Both the position numbers and the translations under genes were made by a program. Below the pieces are notes generated by a model, which ran no database searches, had not been told where the DNA came from, and worked only from the letters and a program-made list of their open reading frames with translations. A stretch of 64,000 bases of DNA from Rhynchospora pubera (Eukaryota; Streptophyta; Magnoliopsida; Poales; Cyperaceae): positions 59,992,251 to 60,056,250 of the forward strand of contig CM051463.1 in NCBI GenBank assembly GCA_028095005.1, written 5' to 3'. Positions 11,821 to 24,940 of the stretch are shown in pieces (positions within the stretch are counted from its first letter, which is position 1; each line of letters starts with the position of its first letter).

Positions 11821-12394
11821 CATAGTTTAGAGCAATGAACGCTAGTCCTACAATCTACATGTATAACCAAACTGTAAATTATAACTTGTATAGGACCTGA
11901 ACGGAAATATGTTTCCCTCCTCCAACTTTCCCAAAACACCAACAATTACAGGTGCGTGAATCCTGATTCCTGACTCCTTCTTCTTCTTCTTCTTCTTCCG
12001 ATCAAAATGCAATTCTGACCAACTTTTTTTTTCGAATGAAAAAAAAGCTCTCTTCGGCTCTTCTTCCATTTCAACTTCAATTTCACATTTATTTCAGTTT
12101 TTTCTTGGTTAAACAAAAACCAAGAGAAACTGTCCTCTTAGCCCTTTCGCTTCTCAAATTCTGTCGTTTGGGTAGAATTTTAGTCTCTCTTTCTCCTCTC
12201 AAGTCTCAAACCGTTCTCATTTCTGCATAAACACTGATCGCTGACCCTTCTTCTTCTCCAATTTTAAGAAGGTGATCGTTCTTCGCCTTTTCTAAAGGTC
12301 AAATTAGTGATCTCTCATCTGCATTTTTCTCCTTTTGGGTCGCTGGAAGCCTTAAATAGCTAATTTGGTATCATACTTGATCGAAACCAAGTCG

Positions 12395-15300
12395 ATGGGA
12401 GAAATTGCAGCTCCAATCTTTACAAGAGAGAGATTTTTAAATCTTCGAGGGGTCAGGTGGAGAATTGATCTGGGTATTTTGCCAAGCGCTCCTGGTTCAA
12501 TTGAAGAATTTAGAAGAGTGGCTGCTGATTCTAGGAGGAGGTGAGAATGGTACCCTTTTACATTTATTCATTTTTTTCAGTTCAATTGTATTATTTGTTA
12601 GATTCTAGCTTTCGAGTGTTGCATCTTTACACAATAAATTCAATTATGGTGGAAGTTGGTCCTTTACTCAATTATGGTAAATTCAATGCAATGAGATATA
12701 GGTGCCCGGTGCCCCCATAATTTGCCAATAAGTACACTAACTGAAACGTTTCTCTTCATCTCTAGACTGTATTGCATAATAATACTAATATTTTATTGTG
12801 CTAGATATGTGAATTTAAGGCGACAACTTTTAATTGATCCGCATCTTGCAAAGGATGAAAGTGTAGTTCCAGATCCTGCAGTTGAAAACCCTCTTTCTCA
12901 GAATCCAGGTATATTTAGATACACCGTTTAAAAGTTTCTTCGCACTTTTTTTCTTAGGTGATAGTCTCTAAGCTGATACAGCTGATGCAAGTTGACATTC
13001 AGGTTATTTTCAAGAGCTTTAAAGGGACATTTGATGTTTTAAGTTCTACAAGTTTGCAAACATTAACATATGAAGTGGTGCTTCGGAGACCATGATAGGT
13101 GTCCAGTGTCCTTTGTGCTATAGCATTTCCTCTCTAATTAACAAAGGATAAATAAGGCCTAGGTTGAGTATTCTGTAGTAAAAGAAAGGCCTTGTATAGC
13201 TGGGATATTTCTTTTTTTGAATTTTTATTATTGGGGTCATGAAATTTTCCTTCAGAATAACAAATAATTCTTTTTTTTTCTGACAAACAGAGAGCACATG
13301 GGGCCAGTTTTTCAGAAATGCTGAATTGGAGAAAGAGGTCAACCAAGATTTGTCACGTTTATATCCAGAAATAGGCGATTTTTTCCATGACAACTCGATC
13401 CAATCCATGCTTGGTCGGATCCTTTTGGTTTGGTGCCTTACATACCCTGATTTTGGATATCGCCAAGGCAAGTTTGTATCATCCTGTACCTACCCAAAAA
13501 GGGCATATAGATGATATATGTAAATGTTAATATCTGACTATTGTCGACTAAAATATTTTGTCATCTGATACTTGTTCCCTGTGATGGTCAATTAAGCTTC
13601 CCTTTGGCCAATTAATTGTTACTAAAAGCACATTATGATATTGAGCAAGTTCCATGGCAGTTGTGCAATCAAGCCTTAACTTGGCCTCATTTTGCCTCAA
13701 TTAATCCTAAATATAGCTAATAGCTCAATGCAACTCAATTGCAGTTCCTCACTAAACGATTCAGAAATGTGTAACAATAAGACATGAAGGACCAAAGCAG
13801 GGTCCACATTCCTGCACTAATATGTCCCTTGCTTCATGCTAAATTTTATTTTCATTTTCTGTGAAATGTGTGATAAATTTGTACTTTATATTACAAATCT
13901 CAAAAATGTATAAAACTTAAATTTAAACAAATTTTCCTTTTTTCCTGTAGGAATGCACGAACTACTGGCTCCTTTGCTATATGTGCTTCACGTGGACCTT
14001 GAATTTTTCTCCCAAATTCGTAACCTACACGAGAAACACTTCTTGACTGAGTTTAGCACCTCTCCAGTTCGAAAGAAGGATGCACTTACCCTGACTCCAA
14101 GAATTCTAGACCCTGAAATCCGTGAACTTTTCCTCCTAAATGATGCTTACGGGGCAGAGGGCGAATTGGGAATTATCCTTTCTGACAAGTTCATGGAGCA
14201 TGATGCTTTTGCCATGTTTGATACAGTGATGCATGGATTGGATGGACCTGTTGCCATAGCAGAGTTTTACTCAATGGCTCCCTTAGCAGATTCTAATACA
14301 GGTTTGACACCAGTAAGGGAGGCTGCTCTCTCACTATACCATCTCCTCTCTTTAGTTGACTCCTCTCTGCATTCACATTTGTGTGAATTAGGGGTGGAGC
14401 CGCAATATTTTGCGATGAGGTGGCTTCGAGTTTTATTTGGCCGTGAGCTCTCTTTGGAAAATCTTCTAATCATTTGGGATGAGATTTTTATTTACACCAA
14501 TGAGACCCCAAAGGGTTACTTAACACGGGATTTAGACCATATATCTAGGGTTCTATGCTCATCCCCTCGTGGCTTGATTATATTGTCTATGGCTGTGGCA
14601 ATGCTTTTGTATCTCAGGCCTTTGTTATTATCGAGTGAACATGCTACAACTTGTTTACAGAGGCTTATGAATTACCCAGGTGATGTAGATGTCAAAAAAT
14701 TAATCGAGAAGGCAAGGTCCATACAAGAGTTTGCACTTGATGTTTATCTCACTTCAGAGAATCAACTGGGTAAGAGAAAGAGCGGGACCTTTTTGAACTC
14801 TCCTAATTTCTGGGAAGAAAAATGGAGGGTATATCAGGAGAATGAAAGTGTTGATGAGAAGAAAAGTGGCAATGAACCAGTGACTGAGAAAGTCAAGAAG
14901 GTCTCAATAATTGAGAAACTCAAATGGGGTTTCTCGAAAGAGAAAGATGTGAGTAAAAATAACAAGGAGAAAAAGGATCGGTGGGGCACTATAAGGCGCG
15001 TAATTTTGAATGAGAATGTGGTGTTTGATAGTAAATCAGTTACCAGAGGGGATCCCAGTTTGAGTGATGAGGTCACTGCAACTCAAGTTACGTGCAACTT
15101 AAATGGCAGTTCAAATTTGTCTGACAGCATGGAGTCGTCTTCTGGTGTGGAGAAAGAAGAAGAGGGGGAATTGGAATATGGCGAAGATTACAAAAGTATC
15201 CTTTCAGGTATTGAAGAAATGTACAACCAGATCATGAAAAATGGGCCGGGCGTCAACAGCCATAATTGTCCCTATTGTGAGGTTGGGGGTAACTTAGAGG

Positions 15301-16007
15301 TGGTTGATAAAGAATTGATGGCTAAATTAAGGAGTCTTGGCCAATCAATGTTTGACAATATTCAGGTTGGCATCTTCATCTTCTCTTTATTTATTTATTT
15401 ATTTATGTCTTTTTGTTTATATTTTGTGTTTGAAGCCTTTAAGTTTCCCTATCTGCCTTCCTTTTATCTCACATCTGGACCTATATCTCATTCAGTCATT
15501 CTAGAAGAATATATATACAACCACAAGCTATTAGTGGTCGATTTTGAGATACTTTCTTCCGTATACAATTCAAACAAAAAGCTACTTTGCTTGAATAGAT
15601 GAAAGGTATTCGAATCAGTGTATGCTATCAGTCGTTCTTAGCAAAATCTGATACATAGGTTGAGTTTGCATCAATATTTGACCTTCTATAGTACCTTAGG
15701 TAGAATATAATGTTGTGGCTCACCAAGTCCTATTAATCCACTAAAAGATATCATACTAGCTTTTATGACACCAACTTATCTGGTATGTTTCAACACAACA
15801 ACTCTTAATTTGACCATTGACCATAGCCATCTGACAGTATCATCTCAAATTTTGATCATGCAGGTAATTGAATCAGCAGTTGAGCAAAGTAAGGGTATGA
15901 TTTTAGAGAATGCAAGCAGTGCCACAAGTGGAGGAAGTAAGAAAAAAGGAGTGGTGGCTGCAGTCAAGGAACTGAGAAAAATTAGCAGTTTCCTATCTGA
16001 AATCTGA
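12395..16007 (+). CDS. TBC domain Rab-GAP, TBC1D5-like
   Basis: Five exons (12395-12540, 12805-12908, 13291-13467, 13951-15365, 15864-16007) give a 661-residue protein with consistent phases. It resembles plant Gyp1-superfamily TBC proteins of the TBC1D5 type, which stimulate GTP hydrolysis by Rab GTPases in endosomal traffic. The catalytic arginine finger is in VNQDLSRLYPE (D103, R106) and the glutamine finger in YRQGMHELLAPLLYVLHVD (Y140, Q142), so the GAP should be active. The TBC fold continues to about residue 350; the rest is charged and low in complexity, ending with KKKGVVAAVKELRKISSFL. Exon 3 ends AAG|GCAAGT, a GC-AG intron, needed to form the invariant YRQGMHE motif. The start is the first ATG after a pyrimidine-rich leader and gives the conserved LRGVRWRIDLGILP. 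Reading on past 15365 is intron. Confidence 0.9.
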
Positions 16008-17290
16008 GGCATGGTTTTGTGTGTATATTTTGCTGTAAATACGATTCTTTTATATATCTCCACGACTCAAATTTGAGTCCTATTTTTTTTTCCTCCAGCT
16101 CTTTTATAACTCAACATTGATAGTCTATTCTTGTGTATAAAGAAAGGAAAGAAATGCGGTTGTTTTCTGCATTTGAGCCTCGCCTTTAGAGAATATTGTA
16201 ATAAGCTTTGTGATTCTGTGGGAAAGAATAAGAGCAAGTTGTTTTATTGTTCAAAATATTGATCATGTTGTTTGTCATTTTTTATGAAGACTTAAAAAGT
16301 ACCCACAGGCGGAAGCATATTCTTCCATGCAATCGTCTTGTAATAAGTTTTCGCAAAGCTAAAGGAGAAATTTTATGGGCTTACAAATTACAATACTTCG
16401 ATACGTTAGTTGGTAATATACATCAGCAATTGGCTAGCCAGAAATTTCAGCCGTCATGCTTCAGCACGAATTTTACTTAAACATATCATTATTGTTATCA
16501 TTATTATTAGCTATATAACGAAATTATAATAAATATTTCTGTGCAAAACAAATTTTAAATAATGATTACTTAGATTTATCATATGTATAAAAAATAACAC
16601 GAAGGCATAATAGTTGTAAAACTCAATTTAATGGACCCAGCAATTCGTCTGTTGAGCGTAACCTGTTTTTTACACCGCTGCTCGTAACAGATTTTAGAAT
16701 AAAATCATTTGGAGTATGAAAAAAATACTATAACTTAAACAGTACAGCCAACATCAATGCTTAAAGTAACAAGCACTTGACTAAACCATGCTTCAGATAA
16801 CAAGTGACAGAGCTCACCGGAGGGATGAAAAGATAATACATGCAATATTTTCTGTCCTATTTTGTAACTCATAAATGCCTCACATGTTATACAAAATCTT
16901 ACAAATCCGAGAATAATATGTATGTGATAAAAAGCTATCACATCCAAAACTCCCTCCAAATTTAATAAAATTGTTAGCTCCAAAACTGTTCTCCCATCTG
17001 CAGCCACAAAGATAAAAGACAACTTCAACAATAATTTTGTAATTCACAATTAAGAAGCAAACATTTAAACCAAGAAATTTTGGGAACACAAAAAGAAATT
17101 AGAATGGATTGTATCAAGCACTTGACTAATTATGTAAGTATGCTGAGTAAAATTACCAAATAATGACCTAATCAGTGCATACCAGAATATATTAAAAGAT
17201 TATTCTGCTCAGTTCATGTCTTATTTTCCTCAAAATTAAAAGATAACACAGGAATTCTAATTCAAACCTGAGGAGTGAAATCAAAACGAA
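16008..17290. other. Intergenic: 3' regions of the TBC and DPH3 genes
   Basis: AT-rich sequence between two convergent genes, holding their 3' UTRs and nothing else I can recognise. The short ORFs at 16247-16480 and 16735-17089 have no family resemblance. Confidence 0.6.
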
Positions 17291-17539
17291 TCAAGCGACG
17301 GCGATGGGTTGGGGATTGGGCTTGTTGCTAGTGGGAGGGTCCTTGGAAGGAGAGAAATCTTCAGGGTTGTAAACAACGGTGATGTAGAGAGAACAGGAAG
17401 GGCACCTCGCGATCTCCTCTCCGAGTCGGAGGTCGTCGAGCGTGATCTGAAAGAGGTCGCCGCAGGGGCAAGGGTAGGTGTAGGCCTTGAGGTCGTCCCG
17501 CCATTCCATGTCCTCTATCTCCACGTCGTCGTACGACAT
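17291..17539 (-). CDS. DPH3: Diphthamide biosynthesis protein 3 (CSL zinc finger)
   Basis: An 82-residue single-exon protein beginning MSYDDVEIEDMEW, the family signature. The CSL-type zinc site is formed by C24 and C26 in PCPCGD and by C46 and C49 in RCPSCS. In the family, DPH3 is a small iron/zinc protein that donates electrons to the DPH1-DPH2 radical enzyme, the first step in turning a histidine of translation factor eEF2 into diphthamide. Its yeast counterpart KTI11 also works with Elongator in tRNA wobble-uridine modification. The length is normal, and the short Pro/Asn tail after YNPEDF is typical of plant copies. A telomere-like repeat lies just upstream of the start. The gene converges with the TBC gene. 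Confidence 0.95.
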   Translation of the reverse strand: MSYDDVEIEDMEWRDDLKAYTYPCPCGDLFQITLDDLRLGEEIARCPSCSLYITVVYNPEDFSPSKDPPTSNKPNPQPIAVA

Positions 17540-17555
17540 CTCGCTGTATAGGGAA

Positions 17556-17574
17556 GGTTAGGGTTAGGGTTTTC
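17556..17574 (-). promoter_or_regulatory. Telo-box (AAACCCTAACCCTAA) upstream of DPH3
   Basis: On the minus strand the sequence contains AAACCCTAACCCTAACC, about 16-35 bp before the DPH3 start codon, so probably in the leader or core promoter. Telo-boxes are known in promoters of plant genes for translation machinery. DPH3 modifies eEF2, so the fit is sensible, but regulation is inferred. Confidence 0.6.
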
Positions 17575-18627
17575 GGGGTGGTTCGTTTAAGTGTTGGAGA
17601 GGAGAGGAAGGAGAGTTGGATACGGAAACAAGTAATGGAGAACTGGAGAAGGGTTATTCGATTTTTTATTATTTTATTTAGAAAATCTTGTTGTTTTAGG
17701 TTATTATTATACCTTTGGTCTGATGAATCCTTATAATTGTTCTGCTCAAATAAATTATAATATAAGATTTTTTTTTAGTTTTTACTTTTTAGCTATTACA
17801 TTTGGTCTGATCAATTCTTAGATTTTTTTTTTTGTTCAGATAAATTTATAAATTACAAATTAATGTACTTTTTAATCAATATATATGAAGTATTGACTTT
17901 GTTGATGCATGGCATGGTGCTCATAAGTCATAACTTGGCGAATGAACAATTCCAGATTATTAACTTTATACGTCGGCACATGTTTCTTTTTCTAAAAAAA
18001 AAGTTATGATTATTTCTAAACAATATTAAGTTGAACAACTCTTTTAAATAGATGCATGTCGCACGGATGGCCACACGGATAGGATCGCATAGCAATATGT
18101 TCGAGAGTAAAAAAAAATAAAAAATGAAAAAGTAAAGCCAACGATTTGGACGTTTCTGTGGCAGATTTCCTCATAGGGCCCATGTAGCTGCCTTCTTTTA
18201 TCCAATAACCTTCTAAAATCTCCCGTTGCACAACAAGGCCACACTTCAGGGGCTTCAGGCGTTTTAACACACTGTTCATAAATTAAGTATTATAATAAAA
18301 AGATGTTTTTATATGGCCGAGTAAACCAAATGACGCGGATCAATATTTTGAAGAATTTTCTTTTTTAAAGTGATGTAATACCCCACTCATTACACGTCTA
18401 CACCTACACACAGAAGTTAAAAATCAGACCATTCAACCAAAAAAACACAATATATTATACGAGTTATATAACTTATAATACCAAAAACCGGAAGGTACAA
18501 AACAGGAATTGCTTGCATCATTCCTTGTTCAGCTCTTTTCCTCTCCTCTCTCTTCCCGTTTCTCTATCTTACCTTCCCCTCGCCCAAACTTGCGCCAATA
18601 TAGCCAAGCCAGAAACCCAGATAGTCA
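17575..18627. other. Intergenic: DPH3 promoter side and GRIK 3' side
   Basis: AT-rich, with poly-T runs near 17770 and 17830. I recognise no gene, RNA or transposon here; the right end should include the GRIK 3' UTR. Confidence 0.55.
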
Positions 18628-21600
18628 CTAGGCAGGTTCGTCTTCTTTAGTGGAGTTCCGTCTGCATGTGCAGATGCAGTCTGGTATGGATCCCATATCC
18701 CCTACAACCCATGGATGCGTTGCCACTTCTTGTAATGTAATACGTTGACTTGGATCTACAACAACAATAATTATAAACGCATGCACGAGTTTTAGGTAAG
18801 TTAGCAAATTCACAAAAGGTCAATAAAATGTATGTATACAATGCCTCTTTGGGTGTTCAGAAATACAAAGCAAGAACAGCAAAATACTAATAACGAGGGC
18901 TGGTATATTACGTGTTACATCTAGTGACAGCTAGCATAAATGGTAGGAGCTTCATGTTAGAGGTATCATATTATGCAATTGCCCTATGAACTTATTCCCC
19001 AACGAAATAAGAATACAATTTGTATTCCAGATTGATAAATCTGACCCATAACCTCATATGTCCTGTCCTATTTTAAACAAAATTCAATATCATCCATCTT
19101 CTTCCCCATATATGTGGAGATTGACAACAAAGATAAGAGGCATATTGCAGGAGTATGTAGAAGACCATAGCTTTTGCTTCAATATCCTCAACGTATTGTA
19201 TCTTTGTATGGTATGCTCAGACTCATTTTGCATTATAATGCATACAAAATTAACTTTTTGCAAGGTGACTTGCCACTGGCCCCTGATCGTCAAACACAGC
19301 TGAAGTAAAAAACTAACTCATGGAGTTGATATATTCTTTCCTCTAAATAAGTTGGGAACGAGCAAACAACCAATTAAAACATAAAGAAAGCAGCCAACCT
19401 TTGCAAAGGAGTCGTTCAAGCAAGTCCCTCAGTAGGGGATTGATGTGATCTGGTACTACCAGAGGATTGTTAACAATCTACATTTTTACATGAGTAATTA
19501 AAATTTAAAACCATCAGTCACAACACAACTTATTTCTGTTGCCATAAAAAAGCTAACAAATCAATCAGGTCATCCTCCAAAAGGAACTTTTTGTTGACAA
19601 CTAGAAATAGAAAGGTGTTTAAGAATGTGTCTGTAAACTTCACCTTGTCATAAGTGTCGTGAAGACCCTCGCCTAGAAATGGATAGCAACCCAAAACCAT
19701 ACAGTAGAGAGTCACGCCTACAGCCCATGTATCTGCACCCTTTCCATGATAGGTTACACCTAAAGTATAGGCAAACAAAACATCAAATAAAAGAAGAAAC
19801 TGAGGCACATCAACACAAGAACCAGGAATTTTGACGGACCTATACAGCACTCAGGTGCAGTGAAGACAGGTGTGCCAGGAGACCTCCTCAGCAAATCATT
19901 ATCACCCTGTACACCAATGATTTGTCTCAGTGAGCAAGATAGGATTAGGGTTGAAGTTAGGATAAGAGTTTAGGTTAAGGTTGACAGAATAAAGAAGGGA
20001 AAGAAGGTACCTCAAATGCCTGACTAACACCAAAATCAACAATCTTAACTCTGCCAGTGCCTGTAACTAATAGATTGTCTGGCTTAATGTCACCATGGAT
20101 TATATTCTGGTCAACAAGACAAAAAGGCAAACAAAAATACTAAAACTTTTGGAAGCAAACAAATTCCAACAGAACTACAGGAGAATTTATGCAGTGTTAG
20201 ATACTATTTGATCCTCTTTTCAATTTGCCTCAAGAACATAACAAAAAACCAGTTCCCATTCTCTTGATATCAAAATTTTCAAAGAATTCTATTTTAGTCA
20301 TTAAACATGCACTGAATATATATTGGGTGCATTTGTGGCTGAAACTTATAAAGGGCTAACAGGAGAAAGTAGATATGTAACTATGACACAAAAGAAGAAC
20401 GAAAATTACATGAGAATGGAGGTAAGTTAGACCAGAAACAATATCTCTAAGGTAACTTCGTGCTGTACTTTCCTCAAGACTAGATAGGGCACCCGAAACA
20501 TCAGATACCCACTTGCTTCCAACATACTCCAGAACTAAATAACAGGGAAATAAATTACATAATTCATAAAACTCCTGCCTTTGTTTGTTAGGTCATTGTT
20601 TGGCAACAAATAACAGAACAGTGCAACGTATTAATAAACAACTGAGCCACACGCCCTAAACAAATGTAAATGTACTTACCATCCATTAAATCCTTTATTA
20701 ATTTAAGATACAGAGCCTCATGTTATACAAAATTTTATTTTTTTTTCCCAACCTTCTTTTTACTAAACATGATACTTTTATAAGAGTTCCATAATGCATG
20801 TTATAATATATTTACTCTTTTTCTTTGACACAATTTCAGAAGAGTTCATGCTTTTTGTCACAAATCTTTCCTCAATTCTACCTCATTCTTTTTGTTTTTT
20901 TGGAATCAGCAGTTTGAAAAAAACACATCTGGAAAACAAGCAAACAATCCTAAGTTGTTTGAACATGTCCTCTTTAATTGTCATAGTCTAACTTAGTTAC
21001 AAATAAATCATCTTTATTGGTTTACTCCAGAATCATGTTTAAGAAAGGAACAATGTTGATGTTGGGCCTACATAATGCATACTAACCAAATAAATAGTCA
21101 AGGATAATATTAAATACCCATGTAGAACTTATCAATTTTGCAGTCATCAATCACCTCAATTAGATTTACTATGTTTGGATGATCCAACATTTTCATGATC
21201 GACACCTGCACACAAGAAGGGGGAAAAATTAAGGAAAGAAGGAAACAATGATCAATGACTGACAGTTAGCCTAGCATTGAAAAATGTCTTGACAACGGAG
21301 TCCACGGCATGCAGCCGATTTCACCAGACACTAGTATTCTTCTTGTATTGTATTAGGGCAAATCAAACATTTATTTTGCTTCCTTTTTCATTATTTCCCT
21401 GAACTTTCTGATTGTACTTCATTCCTCATAAATACACCACAAACATACAAATAAATCCAGACTTGTAGTTAGTTCCATGATTTTCTTTTTCAAAATTACA
21501 CAAGAAAATCACCATTCAAATTCTCACTATGAACTGCAATCAAATTCAAATTGCAAGGGGTTAGAATGCTTCTATCTGCCTGCATAGACTGGTCATGATG

Positions 21601-23245
21601 ATTATTGGTTCAGGTCTTTATCCTTGCCATAAAGCATTACCTCCCTAAGAAAGATACTTGACCTGCATGACTCAACCAATTTGGAGCCCAATTGTCAGAT
21701 AGGATACAAAAGTTTAGTCCATTAGAGAAATAAACTAACCTCCCTAAGAACATCAGTCATAGCAGTTTCTGATGGGGTGACTCGCAATTTCACCAAATGA
21801 GGTTTATTGAAAACCTTTAATGCGTATAGTTTACCATCTTTAGTGCTTCGATACAACACCTGTTTGCAGACTTACTTTTAGCAATCTTTTCAAGTAATAT
21901 ATATATATTTTTTTTTGGTTGAAGTATAGCCATAAATAAAAGGCATGACACTTTTGATAGTTTCCAGTATTTGGTAAATGTAAAAAGCCTTTATAGTAGC
22001 TTACATTATCCAATCATGGTAGGGAAAAAATTATCTTTTTATTCACACATTTTATTATTTAGTAATTTGAAAACTCAGAACCTGAGCTCCGGGATAAGAA
22101 TGCTAAAATTTTTAAAACTATGAAGAGTGTGTTTTTCGTCTGGAATCCAAATATGACCCAGATCACAGAAAGGATCTGTGACCCTAAGATGTATTTTCCA
22201 ACAAGCTGTGTGGCAAACAAAATATAAGAAAGGTGAAAGTAGAATCAGAGGATAACTTCATAGTTCTCATTTCACTCATCTCTTCATTGAGTTCTGTACA
22301 TGTAAACTCTCCCTCCCTCCTAGAATCCACAAAAATAACCAGAGTTGTAAACTTTCTCTGTGCTTTTAACTATGTTTGGTTCGCAAAGAAAGAGTGCAAG
22401 TTTCCTTATCTCAAAATTTTTTTTTTCAAATTATTAAATAAAAAATGGTTTTCTTTGATTTAGGAACGTCAATTGGCTTAAGGTTGAAGTTTACTTGCAT
22501 AACAGAAATAACCACCACCATGCACACAGATGAGCACGAGCGTATTGAAAATCTCATGTAACTATATGAACAATAGAATGACATACCACTTTGCCATAGC
22601 TACCAGCACCAATTTTATGTTGGCGAACATACTCATTGACCATTTTATTTCCATTTTCATCCTGCAATAATGACAGGTATTCAAACATGCACCTTAAGGT
22701 TAGAATTGAAAAAAGAATATCAGTTATTTTTTTGTTGGAGTTTTTCTGAAGTATACTTTCATTTACTCGATCTGTAAAATTTTTCGAACTACCACAATGG
22801 TAATCCTTGAAATGTGATAAAAGATAACATCACCACAACCAAAAAAACAAAAGCAAACACCTCCCATGTAGCTAAAAGGACTGTCAATCATGTACATTCG
22901 CACCTCAGAGAAGATAGCAGTATCGGTGTCTTTTACAGGTACTTCCCTACAAATTAAGCCGCTTTTGACCCATTGTTGTAGTATTTCTTCTGACCGCCTG
23001 ATCATTGGCCTTGGGAGCCCGTTTTCATCAGTGTCCTGTAAAAAGTCTGAATCACCGCCATTGCTGTAGAAGCTGCCATCCCGAGAATACATGCTATCTT
23101 GCAACAGGTTATCACCAAAATTAGATGAGGAATCTGGGACCATGTATGGGTATTGTGGTTTTGCAAGTTTTCCTAGAAAACTGAAACAACCACAACAACC
23201 CATCTCAAACAGGTGCGGCATGGAGAACCAACTCCCACCACCCAT
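18628..23245 (-). CDS. GRIK1: GRIK/SnAK protein kinase, SnRK1-activating
   Basis: Ten coding exons on the minus strand (23245-22904, 22661-22587, 21859-21740, 21205-21118, 20534-20410, 20106-20011, 19906-19840, 19759-19644, 19477-19399, 18755-18628) give 411 residues, the length of Arabidopsis GRIK1/2. Landmarks in order: the N-terminal MGCCGCF motif, the family linker RRSEEILQQWVKSGLICREVPVKD, glycine loop GAGSYGKVV, catalytic lysine in YALKVF, catalytic loop HGDIKPDNLL, DFG in IVDFGVSQAFE, activation segment RRSPGTPVFTAPECC, and THPWV near the end. GRIK kinases phosphorylate the SnRK1 T-loop, so this one would act in energy sensing; in Arabidopsis they also bind geminivirus Rep. All kinase residues are present. 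Two closely related paralogues exist in Arabidopsis, so the number in the symbol is nominal. The ATG at 23245 lies one base after an acceptor; a second ATG at MGCCGC would give a shorter protein with a possible lipidation site. Confidence 0.93.
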
Positions 23246-24605
23246 GCTGAAAAACCTAGGGAAATTCAAAATGCACATTCAATGGTAATGAAATAACCAA
23301 AATGATAACCTAAAACATTAGGGAGCCTATGCTTGTGCAGATCCTTTTCAGATTTAAATGCTCAAATGCAATTGAGGTTCTTAATAAGAATATCAACTGT
23401 TGTGGAAATACTAAATGCACAGCATATTTTAAAAATACTGCATAATTCAAGAATGCAGACTATCTAATTAATATGATTAAACATAAAATGTTCATGCAAC
23501 AATTTGTGATCCAATCCCTACATCAAGTTTTCAATTTAAGTTATCTTTCATGTTTCAAGCAGACATAGAGTTTTGGCATGGACACAACAAATTCATAGGT
23601 ATGGCCAAACAAAAGAATTTGACTTGGGCATTACCAATGAATTGAAGGGGAGTGATCCAGATCCTACGAGTTCATTAAACAAGAGTTCATAACCTGAACA
23701 CCATAAATGGACCTACTATCACACTTATCAAAGCTTATGTGCCTTAAGATGCAAAGCTCAAGCGATATTAACTAATGGTTTCTCAAATTAGCATAATAAG
23801 CAAGGCTGGCAGATATCAAACAATGTATTTCCAACTAACAAGTTACTTATTTTCTCATAATAACTTACTGTTAGTGATATGTCAAATAGCTACATATATT
23901 TAAACTAACAAGACTTATTTAATGGAAAATAATTAAAGGTAATTATAGTACTTACAAAAGGAGCAATGTATTCTAAGGCCCGCACTTACATACTGACAAG
24001 TATTATATTCATGAAAAATCACACTAAATGCTTAAACTAATTATGCTTTATGAAATGAAAGTCCGAAAAATTAGAACTATGAGACCCACAAAGGATGTTT
24101 TAATACACTATACTATGTGCCATGTGATCTGTTAAAATAGTTTGCAAGATATTGTAATAATTTCTCTAGTAATATGCTAAAACTAATTAATTAGGTTTTA
24201 CCAAAATAATGTGTAAGGCATAGAACCATTGGTCTTCTCCTATTTATTGTTACAAGGTCAAGGAAACAAACAGGCCGATTGGAGGACTAGACCTAAGGTA
24301 AACCAGTGCATAACAGAACCATTGGTTTGGCAGATTCCAATGTATCAGTAGAGTCCAAAGATCACAAGGAACACACAATATTGGTATTTGACAAATGACA
24401 ATGTACACATGTAGGTGTTTCAAACTGGTTACAATAATCAATTTGGAATTCGGCGACCTGATTCGAGAATTTCACAGAATTCTCCTCCACAACCTTAAAA
24501 TTCAGCATCTCTAGGTGCATAGTAACCTTTGGAAACCCTAAACAAGGATCGATTTTAAAACAAATTTGAAAGATCGGACGTGATCGAACGAATCAAGGAA
24601 CTTAC

Positions 24606-24840
24606 GTATTTCGTGAAAATCGCAACCTGACGACACCAGTCACCACAGCCTTCTTTTCCTTCTCCGCTCCACGTCTCTAGCTTCCTCCCTGGCGGAAAGG
24701 GAGAGAAGGAGGAGAGAGAGAGAGAGAGAGGGGGGAAGTTTTGAAAAGTTTTGGACTTGAGGGTTGGGCTTTCTCTCTCCGATACGGCGGAGAGAAAACA
24801 GGAGAGAAAGAGGGAAACAGGAGATGGTCCCTCCATTTAA
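24606..24840 (-). other. GRIK 5' untranslated exon (left end firm, right end approximate)
   Basis: A consensus donor (AATAC|GTAAGT on the minus strand, at 24605/24606) precedes a 1.36-kb intron that would be accepted one base before the ATG at 23245. The exon carries a (GA)n tract at about 24712-24730. The ORF at 24555-24836 inside it looks like leader, not protein. Confidence 0.6.
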
Positions 24841-24940
24841 ATTTAACTATTTTCTCTGTTTTTTTTAATTAATTGATTAATTGATAATATGAGTAATGTT
24901 AGGCCTAATGCATTTCATAAAAAAACGAAGCTATATAAAA

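Noticed and set aside
15366..15602. Extension of the TBC protein by the long open frame after residue 614
   Set aside because: The extra residues are intron-like and hydrophobic; a good donor at 15365/15366 joins to 15864 in frame and gives the expected C-terminus.
24555..24836. 93-codon ORF on the minus strand before GRIK
   Set aside because: It coincides with the GRIK 5' untranslated exon and a (GA)n tract giving Ser/Leu runs.
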